A DNA stretch of 64,000 nt from Thiohalophilus sp. (GCF_034521165.1 NZ_JAXHMV010000002.1:310001-374000); one strand, 5' to 3'; numbered from the stretch's first letter, positions 45,001 through 52,675 are shown. Translations and numbers: made by a program. Notes: a model not told the origin generated them from the sequence alone.

Positions 45001-46400
45001 TCGAACTGAAAGCGGGTCGCCAGCGTCATGATATGGTGTTCACTACCTCGGGCCTGTTTCGCGATCTCTACGGCAACCTGCTGGTCTGGCTGGACAAGGC
45101 GGTACTGCTGGCCCTGGATGGCGCCAGCGAAACCATCCGCCGCGAGCATCCGCAACTGGCCGAGGCCCTGCAGCATGCGCTGGCCCCGCTGGGCGACGAG
45201 CGCGATCCCGGCAACGAATCCCTGGCCCAAAATCACGTCGCCGCCAACTGGGTCCAGCAGGCACAGGCGCTTATTAATAAGAATAAAAACGCGGCACTGG
45301 CCGGCCGACTGGCGTCATTGCGCCTGTTCGGCGATGCGCCGGGATCCTACGGTGCCGGCGTAAACCGGCTCGCCGAGCGTTCCGGCGCCTGGTCGGATCG
45401 GCGGCAACTGAGCCAGACCTATATCCATCGCATGGGGCATGCCTACGGCGCCGATCTTGACGGCCTGCCCGCCCATGACAGCTTCAGGGCATCATTGGGC
45501 AAGGTCCGGCACACCTATCTCGGCCGCGCCAGCAACCTGTACGGCCTGATGGATAACAACGATGCCTTTGATTATCTCGGCGGCCTGAGCATGGCGGTGG
45601 AACACACCGCCGGCGCGGCACCGGATAATCACGTCATCCAGCACGCCGATCCAAACAATGCCGGTATCCAGCCCCTGGACAGCGCCCTGTTGCAGGAACT
45701 GCGCGGCCGGTTTCTCAATCCCGTCTGGCTCAAGGCATTGATGCAACACGACTATGCCGGGGCGCGGACCATGGGCAGTGAATTTATGGAATACCTGTGG
45801 GGCTGGCAGGTCACCAACCCGGAGATCATCAAGTCCTGGGTCTGGGATGAGGTCAAAGAGGTCTACATCGACGATCGTCACCAACTTGGCCTGGACGAGT
45901 TTCTGGAACAGGGCCGGAACGTGCATGTGAAAACCAACATGCTGGCGATCATGCTGGTCGCCGCGCACAAGGAATTCTGGGAGGTCGACGCGCAGACGCG
46001 ACAGGAACTGGCCCGGGCCTTTGCGCAACTGGTCAACCGCCACGGCCTGCCCGGCAGCGGGCATACCCGACCGGACCATCCCATGCTGCAGGGGATCAAG
46101 CCCCTGCTGGACGAACCGACCCGCCGGACGTTCGAAAACGTGCTGGCGGCGGCCGCCGGCCCTCAACAGCCGGCTAAACCGGACACCGTGACCACCACCA
46201 TCAGTGAAATCAAACCTGAATCCAGCACGACGCAAACCGAATCGCCCGCCAGTGAGAGCGAAGCGAAACCGTCCGAACCCCATGAACCGGGCAAGGAAAA
46301 GTGGCTGATCCTGGCCATTGCCCTGCTGATCATTACCGGCGGTGCCCTGTATGAGCGTTATTTGTCGGGGCGCCGGCTGACAACAAACCGAGGTCGATGA
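42024..46400 (+). CDS. cobN: Membrane-anchored, exported CobN-like chelatase (HmuS-like)
   Basis: 1458 residues. The N-terminus is a signal peptide (hydrophobic 7-22, cleavage likely after ASSA near 29). The body is CobN/BchH/Mg-chelatase-H-like: YYNHPPGRHNVGADNLDVPASL near 423, LVHLGRHSTYEFLPRRRVGL near 676, GDLPGVYPYIVDGVGEGIQAK near 703 and VIVDHLTPPLK near 733. After about 1375 comes a low-complexity Pro/Ser/Thr/Glu/Lys linker, then a membrane helix (WLILAIALLIITGGALYE, about 1427-1445) and a basic tail. So most of the protein should be periplasmic, tethered by its C-terminus, unlike cytoplasmic CobN. The next genes are ExbB-like and DUF2149. No CobS/CobT is present. An ATG at 42030 is an alternative start. 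Confidence 0.88.
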   Translation: MPMNAHIIRILQVLLLCAGLFASGTASSATLFGIVSERSAQDLVAGARQFAESHPGHTLKLRTPSQIAAYSDKQLVEQLQQADAILIAAIFSEPVPRLQRLLGETALAKDIPLFITHSDRRLIRLSRLGGKRVLQDLDDKQLNAINENPAHDEAYRAHLANLIDAYPAQQRWLELRAYWQNRGSDNVAGLIASLLQKADPAISVPPLNPQAAVRYYNDERMTSADKLELDPDKPLIAILDYHTGDRAGDIDLLEMLCERLEQRRFQCLGILARWGQASVQALRQLSQGIPGGKPVAIINLQDFAVGGGEHRREATRLLEQIDVPVLKGIRLAERTADQWQLSEDGVPWNDVHYKVAMPEIQGSSQPLVLATRREPFIDPLTGLEIAPLEPASRQVDRIVARLANWHRLQRKPNSEKRIAVIYYNHPPGRHNVGADNLDVPASLWDLLQHLKKAGYRTGPLPKDPEALLERIQDQGLNLPEDHAALSQMASKTSRLSLADYQDWFDTLPEAVRDEVSHGPLAYLTAMLKQARERQQPRIGKALLERTINDIRHLLESVDHPARQRALDLLEQLQTAHRASLAGEDRNDAIRRLNRALRNTGIEGLRGWGEPPGKVMVHDNHFLLPGIRFGNVFIGPQPPRGWEVNEELLHANLAFPPPHQYLAFYRWLQNEFKADALVHLGRHSTYEFLPRRRVGLTGEDYPTLMAGDLPGVYPYIVDGVGEGIQAKRRGLAVIVDHLTPPLKTTPLYDDLLQLRQLVESFEASRDNSPTRTQAVERIRALIDELNLREELEAVMQDELAVRQLDFEQVDDDLLVHEVGHYLTEMQERFMPLGLHVFGRDWDSEAVDTMLASMMDQSGTQRSEESRSGAGIRAALESSPAQEIRALLAGLDGRFVKPGKGNDPIRTPEALPTGRNFHALDGSVLPTRIGYDLGVQLAREARQQNDDEAPGSEALVLWASDTVRDEGAMVAFGMDMLGIKPIWNSRGIFKGIERLELKAGRQRHDMVFTTSGLFRDLYGNLLVWLDKAVLLALDGASETIRREHPQLAEALQHALAPLGDERDPGNESLAQNHVAANWVQQAQALINKNKNAALAGRLASLRLFGDAPGSYGAGVNRLAERSGAWSDRRQLSQTYIHRMGHAYGADLDGLPAHDSFRASLGKVRHTYLGRASNLYGLMDNNDAFDYLGGLSMAVEHTAGAAPDNHVIQHADPNNAGIQPLDSALLQELRGRFLNPVWLKALMQHDYAGARTMGSEFMEYLWGWQVTNPEIIKSWVWDEVKEVYIDDRHQLGLDEFLEQGRNVHVKTNMLAIMLVAAHKEFWEVDAQTRQELARAFAQLVNRHGLPGSGHTRPDHPMLQGIKPLLDEPTRRTFENVLAAAAGPQQPAKPDTVTTTISEIKPESSTTQTESPASESEAKPSEPHEPGKEKWLILAIALLIITGGALYERYLSGRRLTTNRGR

Positions 46401-46873
46401 GTATGTTTACCCAACAATCCATTCAGATGATGCATTATGCCGTGGACTGGTTGTTACAACCGGTCATCTATTGCCTGCTGTTCGTGGTGTTGGCCGCCCT
46501 GTGGGAGAGCGGTATCGCCCTGAGCGAACGTTTCGGCGGGTTGAATAAACTGTTGCAACAGAACAATCCTGATCGCAGCGCCGCACAGGGACGCCGACGG
46601 ATCGAACGGGCCGATCTGCTGGCCCGTATCGGTCCCATGCTCGGCCTGATGGGCACGCTGATCCCCCTGGGCCCGGGACTGGCGGCGCTCGGCCAGGGGG
46701 ATCTGCAGACCCTGGCCCGCGCCGTCACCGTCGCCTTTGATACGACTGTCCTGGGTTTGCTGGTCGGCATCGCCGGTTTTGTCCTGGGCCGCCTGCGCCG
46801 CCGCTGGTACGACCAGCTTCTCGACACCCTGGCATCCCGCAATCCACAAACCCGCAATGAGGTCAACGCATGA
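46397..46873 (+). CDS. MotA/TolQ/ExbB-family proton channel subunit
   Basis: 158 residues, three membrane helices (about 17-38, 75-97, 111-135). The segment ARIGPMLGLMGTLIPLGPGLAAL and AVTVAFDTTVLGLLVGIAGFVLG is the TolQ/ExbB proton-channel core. It is shorter than ExbB (about 240), lacking the extra N-terminal part. The ATG overlaps the cobN stop (ATGA), so synthesis is coupled to the chelatase. It probably forms a proton-conducting motor that acts on the CobN anchor, possibly together with the DUF2149 protein; that is inference from order and family. Confidence 0.88.
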   Translation: MSMFTQQSIQMMHYAVDWLLQPVIYCLLFVVLAALWESGIALSERFGGLNKLLQQNNPDRSAAQGRRRIERADLLARIGPMLGLMGTLIPLGPGLAALGQGDLQTLARAVTVAFDTTVLGLLVGIAGFVLGRLRRRWYDQLLDTLASRNPQTRNEVNA

Positions 46874-46920
46874 GTATCCTGTTAATCCGCACGCAGACCC
46901 CCATCCCCAGCGCGGTATAA
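46870..46920 (+). CDS. Possible 16-codon ORF between the ExbB-like and DUF2149 genes
   Basis: An ATG overlaps the preceding stop (ATGA) and opens a 16-codon frame (MSILLIRTQTPIPSAV, then TAA). Its stop lies at the ribosome site GGAGGAGA of the next gene. It may only serve to carry ribosomes to the DUF2149 start, or be a relic. No similarity was recognised. Confidence 0.3.
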   Translation: MSILLIRTQTPIPSAV

Positions 46921-46933
46921 GGAGGAGACCACT

Positions 46934-47251
46934 ATGCACGGAGAGTCCCGACATCGCCTCGACAGCAGCCGCTTCGATCCGCCGGATCAGGAGCCGCTGG
47001 GCCCGCTGGCCAATCTGGTGGATATTATGCTGGTCTTCGCCTGCGGGCTGATCGCCGCGCTGGCCGCCAGCCAGGACGGCCTGGCCGATTATACCCGGGC
47101 CGGCGGTCAAACCATTGAACAGGGCAAAGAGATACCGGAGATGCCGAGCGTCGCCGGTGAAGCCGGCGCCGGCTATGAGTCCGTCGGCAAAGTCTATCGC
47201 GATCGCAAAACCGGCAAGCTGATTTTGATTGGAGAAGAACATGAGCAATGA
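46934..47251 (+). CDS. DUF2149 family small membrane protein
   Basis: 105 residues with GGAGGAGA nine bases upstream. One membrane helix (about 25-46) in the family motif PLGPLANLVDIMLVFACGLIAAL, followed by a small soluble domain ending YESVGKVYRDRKTGKLILI. DUF2149 proteins have one helix and a small domain, a layout like ExbD. They are found beside CobN-like and ExbB-like genes, including, from memory, heme-uptake hmu operons of Bacteroidota. A role as the ExbD-like partner of the ExbB-like channel is likely but unproven. The next gene starts inside its 3' end. Confidence 0.85.
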   Translation: MHGESRHRLDSSRFDPPDQEPLGPLANLVDIMLVFACGLIAALAASQDGLADYTRAGGQTIEQGKEIPEMPSVAGEAGAGYESVGKVYRDRKTGKLILIGEEHEQ

Positions 47252-47849
47252 AGAAACCGCAGAACAACGTTATCAACGGCGCATGGAACGTAAAAAAGCC
47301 GTGGTGGACGAGAAAGTCGCCCGGGCTGACCAGGACAAGGGCCTGATCCTGGTACATACCGGCAACGGCAAGGGCAAAAGCAGCGCGGGCTTCGGCATGC
47401 TGGCGCGCGCCCTGGGCCACGACATGCGGGTTGGTGTGGTGCAATTTATCAAGGGCAGCTTTTCCACCGGCGAGGAGACTTTTTTCCGTCGTTTTCCCGA
47501 GGTGCAATATCATGTCATGGGAGAAGGCTTCACCTGGGAGACCCGGGATCGGGAGCGGGATACCGAGATGGCCTACCATGCCTGGCAAAAAGCGCTGGCA
47601 ATGTTACGCGATCCCGAGATCAACCTGATACTGCTGGACGAGATCAACATCGCCCTCAAATACAAATATATCCCGATGGATGAAGTAATTGACGCGCTGG
47701 CCAACAAACCGGCCATGCAACACGTCATCCTCACCGGCCGCGGCGCGAAACCGGAACTGATCGAGATCGCCGATACGGTGACGGAAATGAAAGAGATCAA
47801 GCACGCCTTCAAGGCCGGGATCCGCGCCCAGCAGGGCGTCGAACTATAA
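47241..47849 (+). CDS. cobO: Cob(I)yrinic acid a,c-diamide adenosyltransferase (CobO/BtuR type)
   Basis: 202 residues from the ATG at 47241 with GGAGAAG upstream; it overlaps the DUF2149 gene by 11 bases. P-loop LVHTGNGKGKSSAGFGMLAR near 43-62, VVQFIKGSFSTGEETFF and LILLDEINIALKYKYI near 120 are hallmarks. Adenosylates cobyrinic acid diamide or salvaged corrinoids. With pduO it is the second, evolutionarily unrelated adenosyltransferase in one operon. bluB follows with a one-base overlap. Confidence 0.95.
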   Translation: MSNEETAEQRYQRRMERKKAVVDEKVARADQDKGLILVHTGNGKGKSSAGFGMLARALGHDMRVGVVQFIKGSFSTGEETFFRRFPEVQYHVMGEGFTWETRDRERDTEMAYHAWQKALAMLRDPEINLILLDEINIALKYKYIPMDEVIDALANKPAMQHVILTGRGAKPELIEIADTVTEMKEIKHAFKAGIRAQQGVEL

Positions 47850-48499
47850 TGGACCGTTCGCATCGCTATTCACAAGCGGAGATCGACGCGGTTTATCGCG
47901 TGATAGAAGAACGCCGCGACATGCGCCATTTTGTCCCGGCACCGATCGATCCGGTTTTATTACAACAGTTGCTGCAGGCGGCGCACCATGCTCCCAGCGT
48001 GGGTTATATGCAGCCGTGGCGCTTTATTCGCATTACCGACCACAATCTCCGACAACGCATTCATCAACTGGTCGAACAGGAACGAATCGCCACTGCCGAG
48101 GCGCTCGGCAAGCGGCAGGAAGAATTCATGCGGCTCAAGGTCGAAGGTATTCTCGATTGCGGCGAGTTGCTGGTGGTGTCGCTGATGGACCGGCGCGAGA
48201 AGCATGTATTTGGCCGGCGCACCATGCCGCACATGGATCTCGCCTCGGCCGCCTGCGCCATTCAGAACCTGTGGCTGGCCGCCCGGGCCGAAGGGCTGGG
48301 CCTGGGCTGGGTGTCGCTGTTCGATCCCGACGCGCTGGCACGGCTGTTAAATATCCCCGAGGGGGCGGAGCCTGTCGCCATACTCTGCCTGGGCCATGTA
48401 AAAGCATTCTATGACAAGCCCATGCTGGAACAGGAAAACTGGGCGCAACGCGCCAGCCTGGATGATCTCGTTTTCGAAAACCACTGGTCAGCGGATTAA
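47849..48499 (+). CDS. bluB: 5,6-dimethylbenzimidazole synthase
   Basis: 216 residues; flavin-destroying nitroreductase-fold enzyme that converts reduced FMN plus O2 into the lower ligand of B12. Typical text: YRVIEERRDMRHFVPAPID near 12-30, APSVGYMQPWRFIRI near 48, RRTMPHMDLASAACAIQNLWLAARAEGLGLGWVS near 124-157 and CLGHVKAFYDKPMLE at the C-terminus. The oxygen requirement implies an aerobic or microaerobic lifestyle at least at times. It is the last gene of the btuB operon; a bipartite REP lies after it. Confidence 0.95.
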   Translation: MDRSHRYSQAEIDAVYRVIEERRDMRHFVPAPIDPVLLQQLLQAAHHAPSVGYMQPWRFIRITDHNLRQRIHQLVEQERIATAEALGKRQEEFMRLKVEGILDCGELLVVSLMDRREKHVFGRRTMPHMDLASAACAIQNLWLAARAEGLGLGWVSLFDPDALARLLNIPEGAEPVAILCLGHVKAFYDKPMLEQENWAQRASLDDLVFENHWSAD

Positions 48500-48563
48500 T
48501 ACTACTTCAAACCACAAAGGACACGAAGGTAAGTTAATTAAAAAAAGCTTATCTCTCGCAGTG

Positions 48564-48638
48564 GTAGGCCGGACATAGCAACGCGGTGTCCGGCAATTGG
48601 CGGTGTTGCCCGATACCGCTGCGCTTTATCGGGCCTAC
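48564..48638. repeat. Bipartite REP, third copy (inverted)
   Basis: GTAGGCCGGACATAGCAACGCGGTGTCCGGC then CCCGATACCGCTGCGCTTTATCGGGCCTAC: the same two hairpins as 5031-5104 in reverse order, placed between the convergent bluB and cobB genes. Confidence 0.8.
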
Positions 48639-48651
48639 GACTGCAAGAGTA

Positions 48652-49941
48652 TTAAAGCGACGGTGCAAACAGTTTCGCGACGGCGTGAGGGTTGGAGGGA
48701 AAGTAGAAGTGAAAATAGGAAGCGACCAGATTGCCCTCGCGATAGACCGGCTCACCGCGGCGCCCGGCACGTTGCCCCTCACTCCAGGCAACGGGAGCAA
48801 GCGAACTTTCCACCTGTGAATAATGGAACGTATGTCCACGTAATCTGCCTTCGGGTAATTCGACATGGTGAAGGCCCAGGTTGGCCAGTTTCTTCTGCAT
48901 AGTGGCCTGCCCCGGCAACAAGCCCAGCATATCCGCCCGTTCACCTTCGACATCGGTCAGCGACTCCAGCAGATACAGCATCCCGCCGCATTCGGCGACA
49001 ATGGCCTTGCCACTATCATGAAATGCCTGAATGGCGTTTTTCATGGCGCTATTGGATGCCAGTTGTTCAAGGTGTAACTCGGGGTATCCCCCGGGCAGAT
49101 ACAGGGCATCGGCGTCAGGAACGACTTTGTCATCAAGCGGCGAGAAAAATTCAAGTTGGGCGCCGAGTGTTTGTAAAAGTTCGAGATTGGCGCGATAGAG
49201 AAAGGCAAAAGACATATCCTTTGCCACGGCGATACGCCGGCCCTTCAATAACGGCTCAAGTGAGACCTGGGCCGGGGCGGTAATTTCAACCGCAGGCGGT
49301 AACGGGATATTCATCTCGCCAAGTGCGGCGGCAGCCCGGGCAATGCGTGATTCCAGATCGCCCACCTCGATGGCCTGCACCAGACCAAGGTGGCGTTCCG
49401 GCAATGCAAGTTCGGTGTCACGCGCCAGCCAGCCGTAGGCGGTCATCCCGTCCGGCAGACTCTCGGCGAGCATCTGGTAATGGCGCTCACCCGCCACCCG
49501 ATTGGCAAAGACCCCGGCAAACGGCAGATCGTCGCGATACGTTGACAGCCCATGCGCGATGGCGCCAAACGTCTGGGCCATGGCGCTGCCATCGATGATC
49601 GCAAGTACCGGTATATTGAACAGGATAGCCAGATCGGCGCTGGACGGTTCGCCATCGAACAGACCCATCACCCCTTCGATCAGGATCAGATCGGTTTCTT
49701 TTGCCGCATCGTGCAAAAGTTGACGACAGTGTTGCTCCCCGCCCATCCAGAGATCGAGTTGATAGACCGGTGCCCCTGAAGCGTATTCCAGGATCATGGG
49801 ATCAAGAAAATCCGGTCCACACTTGAACACCCGGACCTGATTTCCCCGATCCCGGTAATGTCTCGCCAGAGCGGCCGTCACCGTGGTCTTACCCTGTCCG
49901 GAAGCCGGTGCCGCAATGAAAAGTGCGGGACAAAAAGCCAT
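48652..49941 (-). CDS. cobB: Cobyrinate / hydrogenobyrinate a,c-diamide synthase
   Basis: 429 residues. N-terminal dethiobiotin-synthetase-like ATPase with P-loop AAPASGQGKTTVTAALARHY at 10-29 and the LILIEGVMGLFDG motif near 100. The C-terminal class I amidotransferase domain has its catalytic cysteine in IVAECGGMLYLLESL near 327 and a histidine in VASYFHFYFPSNP. It uses glutamine and ATP to amidate the a and c side chains. GGAGGAAAC stands upstream of the ATG. Whether the substrate contains cobalt (CbiA type) or not (CobB type) cannot be decided from sequence. A second cobalamin riboswitch precedes it. Confidence 0.94.
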   Translation of the reverse strand: MAFCPALFIAAPASGQGKTTVTAALARHYRDRGNQVRVFKCGPDFLDPMILEYASGAPVYQLDLWMGGEQHCRQLLHDAAKETDLILIEGVMGLFDGEPSSADLAILFNIPVLAIIDGSAMAQTFGAIAHGLSTYRDDLPFAGVFANRVAGERHYQMLAESLPDGMTAYGWLARDTELALPERHLGLVQAIEVGDLESRIARAAAALGEMNIPLPPAVEITAPAQVSLEPLLKGRRIAVAKDMSFAFLYRANLELLQTLGAQLEFFSPLDDKVVPDADALYLPGGYPELHLEQLASNSAMKNAIQAFHDSGKAIVAECGGMLYLLESLTDVEGERADMLGLLPGQATMQKKLANLGLHHVELPEGRLRGHTFHYSQVESSLAPVAWSEGQRAGRRGEPVYREGNLVASYFHFYFPSNPHAVAKLFAPSL

Positions 49942-50069
49942 GAAGTTTCCTCCGCTCGCGTCAAACCACGCGTATCAGTAATAACAAGTTCAGCGGAGAA
50001 TGTGATTCAGACGGAAACAGCGTCAATGATCTGCCGGCCGTCGCATCGCCCTCCGCAATACCAACCATT

Positions 50070-50328
50070 CACTTCAGGCCGGTCTCCGGGCTTGCGAGCG
50101 GGCCGGATACAAGGCCCGGGCGGATCGCCTTCCCATACTGTTAATGCCAAGATGCGCGTATTTCGCGCGCGATACATTAAGCAGGATAGTGGCTGGATGA
50201 TCCGCCGTAACTCACCTACCGTTGCGGGGGCAGCGCCGGAATGGTTCATCAACCGTGGTAGTCAGGAACGCACCGGCTTCCCGTTTCATCCCCGGATCAG
50301 AACACCCAGGGACACCTGAAAGCAACGC
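50070..50328 (-). promoter_or_regulatory. Cobalamin riboswitch of cobB
   Basis: Minus-strand blocks in order: TTCAGGTGTCCC (about 50318), GAAACGGGAAGCCGGTGCG (about 50290), B12 box GCGCTGCCCCCGCAACGGT (about 50235-50217) and AAGCCCGGAGACCGGCCTG (about 50093-50075). The variable arm between the last two is longer than in the btuB copy. The aptamer ends about 130 bases before the cobB start. Confidence 0.95.
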
Positions 50329-50332
50329 CGCC

Positions 50333-50361
50333 AAACTAAAACAGGCTGACCAGAGTGTCAA
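50333..50361 (-). promoter_or_regulatory. Sigma70 promoter of cobB
   Basis: TTGACA (50361-50356), 17-bp spacer, TAGTTT (50338-50333) on the minus strand, just upstream of the riboswitch. Confidence 0.65.
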
Positions 50362-50439
50362 GCAGCCACGCACTGGCCCAAACAGATATCAGGGACAGCC
50401 TGGATTCCTTCTTGAACCATCCACGTCACATATTCTTTG

Positions 50440-50653
50440 CGAAAGATGAATTTATAACACGGAGCTCGCAGAGGCACTGAGCCGCAGAATACGATCATGA
50501 TTGTTCCTGCTATTAGTCAGAATCAATTTTCCTTTATTTCTCTGCGTCTTTGCGCCTCTGCGTCCTCCGCGTTATTCACAGTGAACTATAAAAGTGTGAT
50601 ATTACCTGCATACCCTTCTCATCAGTTCCTTATCTCCTCAGATCCTTATCTCC
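50440..50653. repeat. Inverted-ended GCGTCTTTGCG element and short duplication before hppA
   Basis: AACACGGAGCTCGCAGAGGCACTGAG (about 50456) and CTCTGCGTCTTTGCGCCTCTG with CGTCCTCCGCGTTATT (about 50540-50577) form the ends of a ~120-bp element related to the MITE-like family. Further on, CCTTATCTCCTCAGAT occurs twice in tandem (50630-50661), the second copy covering the hppA stop codon. Confidence 0.6.
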
Positions 50654-52675
50654 TCAGATCAACGGCACGATCAACAACGCCACGATGTTGATGATCTTGA
50701 TCAGCGGGTTGATCGCCGGCCCGGCGGTGTCCTTGTAGGGATCACCGACCGTATCGCCGGTCACCGAGGCTTTGTGCGCCTCGGATCCCTTGCCGCCATG
50801 ATTACCATCCTCGATAAACTTTTTGGCGTTATCCCAGGCGCCACCACCGGTGGTCATGGAGATGGCGACAAACAGACCGGTAACGATGGAACCCACCAGC
50901 AGGCCTCCCAGCGCCTGCGGGCCGAGCAGAAAGCCGACCGCGATGGGCACCAGCACCGGTAGCAATGAGGGCAGAACCATCTCCTTGATTGCCGCGGTGG
51001 TCAGCATGTCCACGGTCAGCGAGTAGTCCGGTTTCTGGGTGCCGTCCATGATTCCCGGCATCTCCTTGAACTGGCGACGCACGTCCACGACCACTGCGCC
51101 AGCGGCACGTCCGACCGCTTCCATCGCCAGGGCACCGAACAGATACGGGACCAGCCCGCCGATGAACAGTCCGATGATCACCTTGTGGCTGGAGAGATCA
51201 AACGCCATGCCGCCACCGTTGAAATGTGACAGCTCGCGAGTGAAATCGGCAAACAGCACCAGCGCGGCCAGCCCGGCGGAGCCGATGGCATAGCCTTTGG
51301 TGACCGCCTTGGTCGTGTTACCGACCGCATCCAGCTCATCGGTGACCTTGCGGACGTTCTCGTCCATATCGGACATTTCCGCCAGGCCACCGGCATTGTC
51401 GGTGATCGGCCCGTAGGCATCCAGCGCCACGATGATGCCGGTCATTGACAGCATGGAGGTGGCGGCGATGGCGATGCCGTAAAGTCCGGCAAAATAGTGT
51501 GCCAGGAAAATACCCAGGCAAACCACCAGTACCGGTCCGGCGGTGGATCGCATTGACAAGGCCAGTCCGGCGATAATGTTAGTCGCGTGACCGGTTTCCG
51601 AGGCTTCGGCGACCCGCCGTACGGGGGAAAAGTCCGTGCCGGTGTAGTATTCGGTAATCAGCACCAACATCCCGGTCACACCCAGTCCGACCAGTGCCGC
51701 GCTATAGAGGCCATTGATCGTCTCCTGACTGCTACCGGGAAACATCATTTCGGTGACCGGATAAAACGCGATCCCCGCAAGTATGCCGGCCGTAATCAGT
51801 CCTTTATAAAGACCATTCATTACCTTGCCGCCCTCGCGCACCCGTACCAGCCAGGTACCGATAATGGAAGCGATGATCGAAACACCCCCGATGACCAGCG
51901 GGTAGAGGGTGGCCTGCAGGCTGTCGCCGCCCATCCAGTAACTGCCGAGAATCATCGTGGCGATAATAGTGACCGCGTAGGTTTCGAACAGATCCGCCGC
52001 CATGCCGGCACAATCGCCGACATTGTCACCGACGTTATCGGCAATCACCGCCGGGTTGCGCGGATCATCCTCGGGGATTCCCGCCTCGACCTTGCCGACC
52101 AGATCGGCGCCCACATCGGCGCCCTTGGTAAAGATGCCACCGCCCAGACGGGCAAAGATCGAGATCAATGAACCGCCAAACGCCAGGCCGATCAACGGCG
52201 CCAGGCCGATTTGCCCTTCTCCGGCCAGAAATTCCAGCAAGGCGTAAAACCCGGCGACCCCGAGCAATCCCAGGCCAACTACCAGCAGGCCGGTCACCGC
52301 CCCGCCGCGAAAGGCCACTTGTAAACCGGCATTGACACCGGATTTGGCGGCTTCAGCCGTGCGCGAGTTGGCCCGCACCGAAACATGCATGCCGATAAAA
52401 CCCGCCAGGCCAGAAAAGACAGCGCCGATGGCGAAACCCAGCGCACTCATTCCGCCGAGCGCAAACCACATGACAACCAGCAGCAGCACACCAACGACAC
52501 CGATGGTGATGTACTGTCGTTTGAGGTAGGCCGCGGCCCCTTCCTGGATGGCCAGGGCGATCTTCTGCACCTCCGCGCTACCCGCGGGCAACGCGAGTAT
52601 TCGAAAAATGGAAAATATCCCATAACCGATCGCCCCTGCCGCGCACAGCAAGGCAAATACCAATTCACCCGACAT
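50654..52675 (-). CDS. hppA: Membrane proton-pumping pyrophosphatase, K+-independent type
   Basis: 673 residues, about 15-16 membrane helices. PPi-binding signature in ADVGADLVGKVEAGIPEDDPRNPA near 186-210 and DNVGDNVGDCAGMAADLFE near 215-233, plus GDTVGDPYKDTAGPAINPL at the C-terminus. The residue that sets potassium dependence is Lys in AVGNTTKAVTKGYAIG near 455 (Ala in K+-dependent enzymes), so this should be a K+-independent H+ pump. It recovers energy from pyrophosphate, useful under low energy supply. It stands alone between the cobB leader and the GGDEF/EAL gene. Confidence 0.96.
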   Translation of the reverse strand: MSGELVFALLCAAGAIGYGIFSIFRILALPAGSAEVQKIALAIQEGAAAYLKRQYITIGVVGVLLLVVMWFALGGMSALGFAIGAVFSGLAGFIGMHVSVRANSRTAEAAKSGVNAGLQVAFRGGAVTGLLVVGLGLLGVAGFYALLEFLAGEGQIGLAPLIGLAFGGSLISIFARLGGGIFTKGADVGADLVGKVEAGIPEDDPRNPAVIADNVGDNVGDCAGMAADLFETYAVTIIATMILGSYWMGGDSLQATLYPLVIGGVSIIASIIGTWLVRVREGGKVMNGLYKGLITAGILAGIAFYPVTEMMFPGSSQETINGLYSAALVGLGVTGMLVLITEYYTGTDFSPVRRVAEASETGHATNIIAGLALSMRSTAGPVLVVCLGIFLAHYFAGLYGIAIAATSMLSMTGIIVALDAYGPITDNAGGLAEMSDMDENVRKVTDELDAVGNTTKAVTKGYAIGSAGLAALVLFADFTRELSHFNGGGMAFDLSSHKVIIGLFIGGLVPYLFGALAMEAVGRAAGAVVVDVRRQFKEMPGIMDGTQKPDYSLTVDMLTTAAIKEMVLPSLLPVLVPIAVGFLLGPQALGGLLVGSIVTGLFVAISMTTGGGAWDNAKKFIEDGNHGGKGSEAHKASVTGDTVGDPYKDTAGPAINPLIKIINIVALLIVPLI

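Noticed and set aside
42024..46400. Ordinary cytoplasmic CobN of the aerobic B12 pathway
   Set aside because: The signal peptide, linker, C-terminal membrane helix and missing CobS/CobT argue against it, though the gene symbol is kept for family identity.
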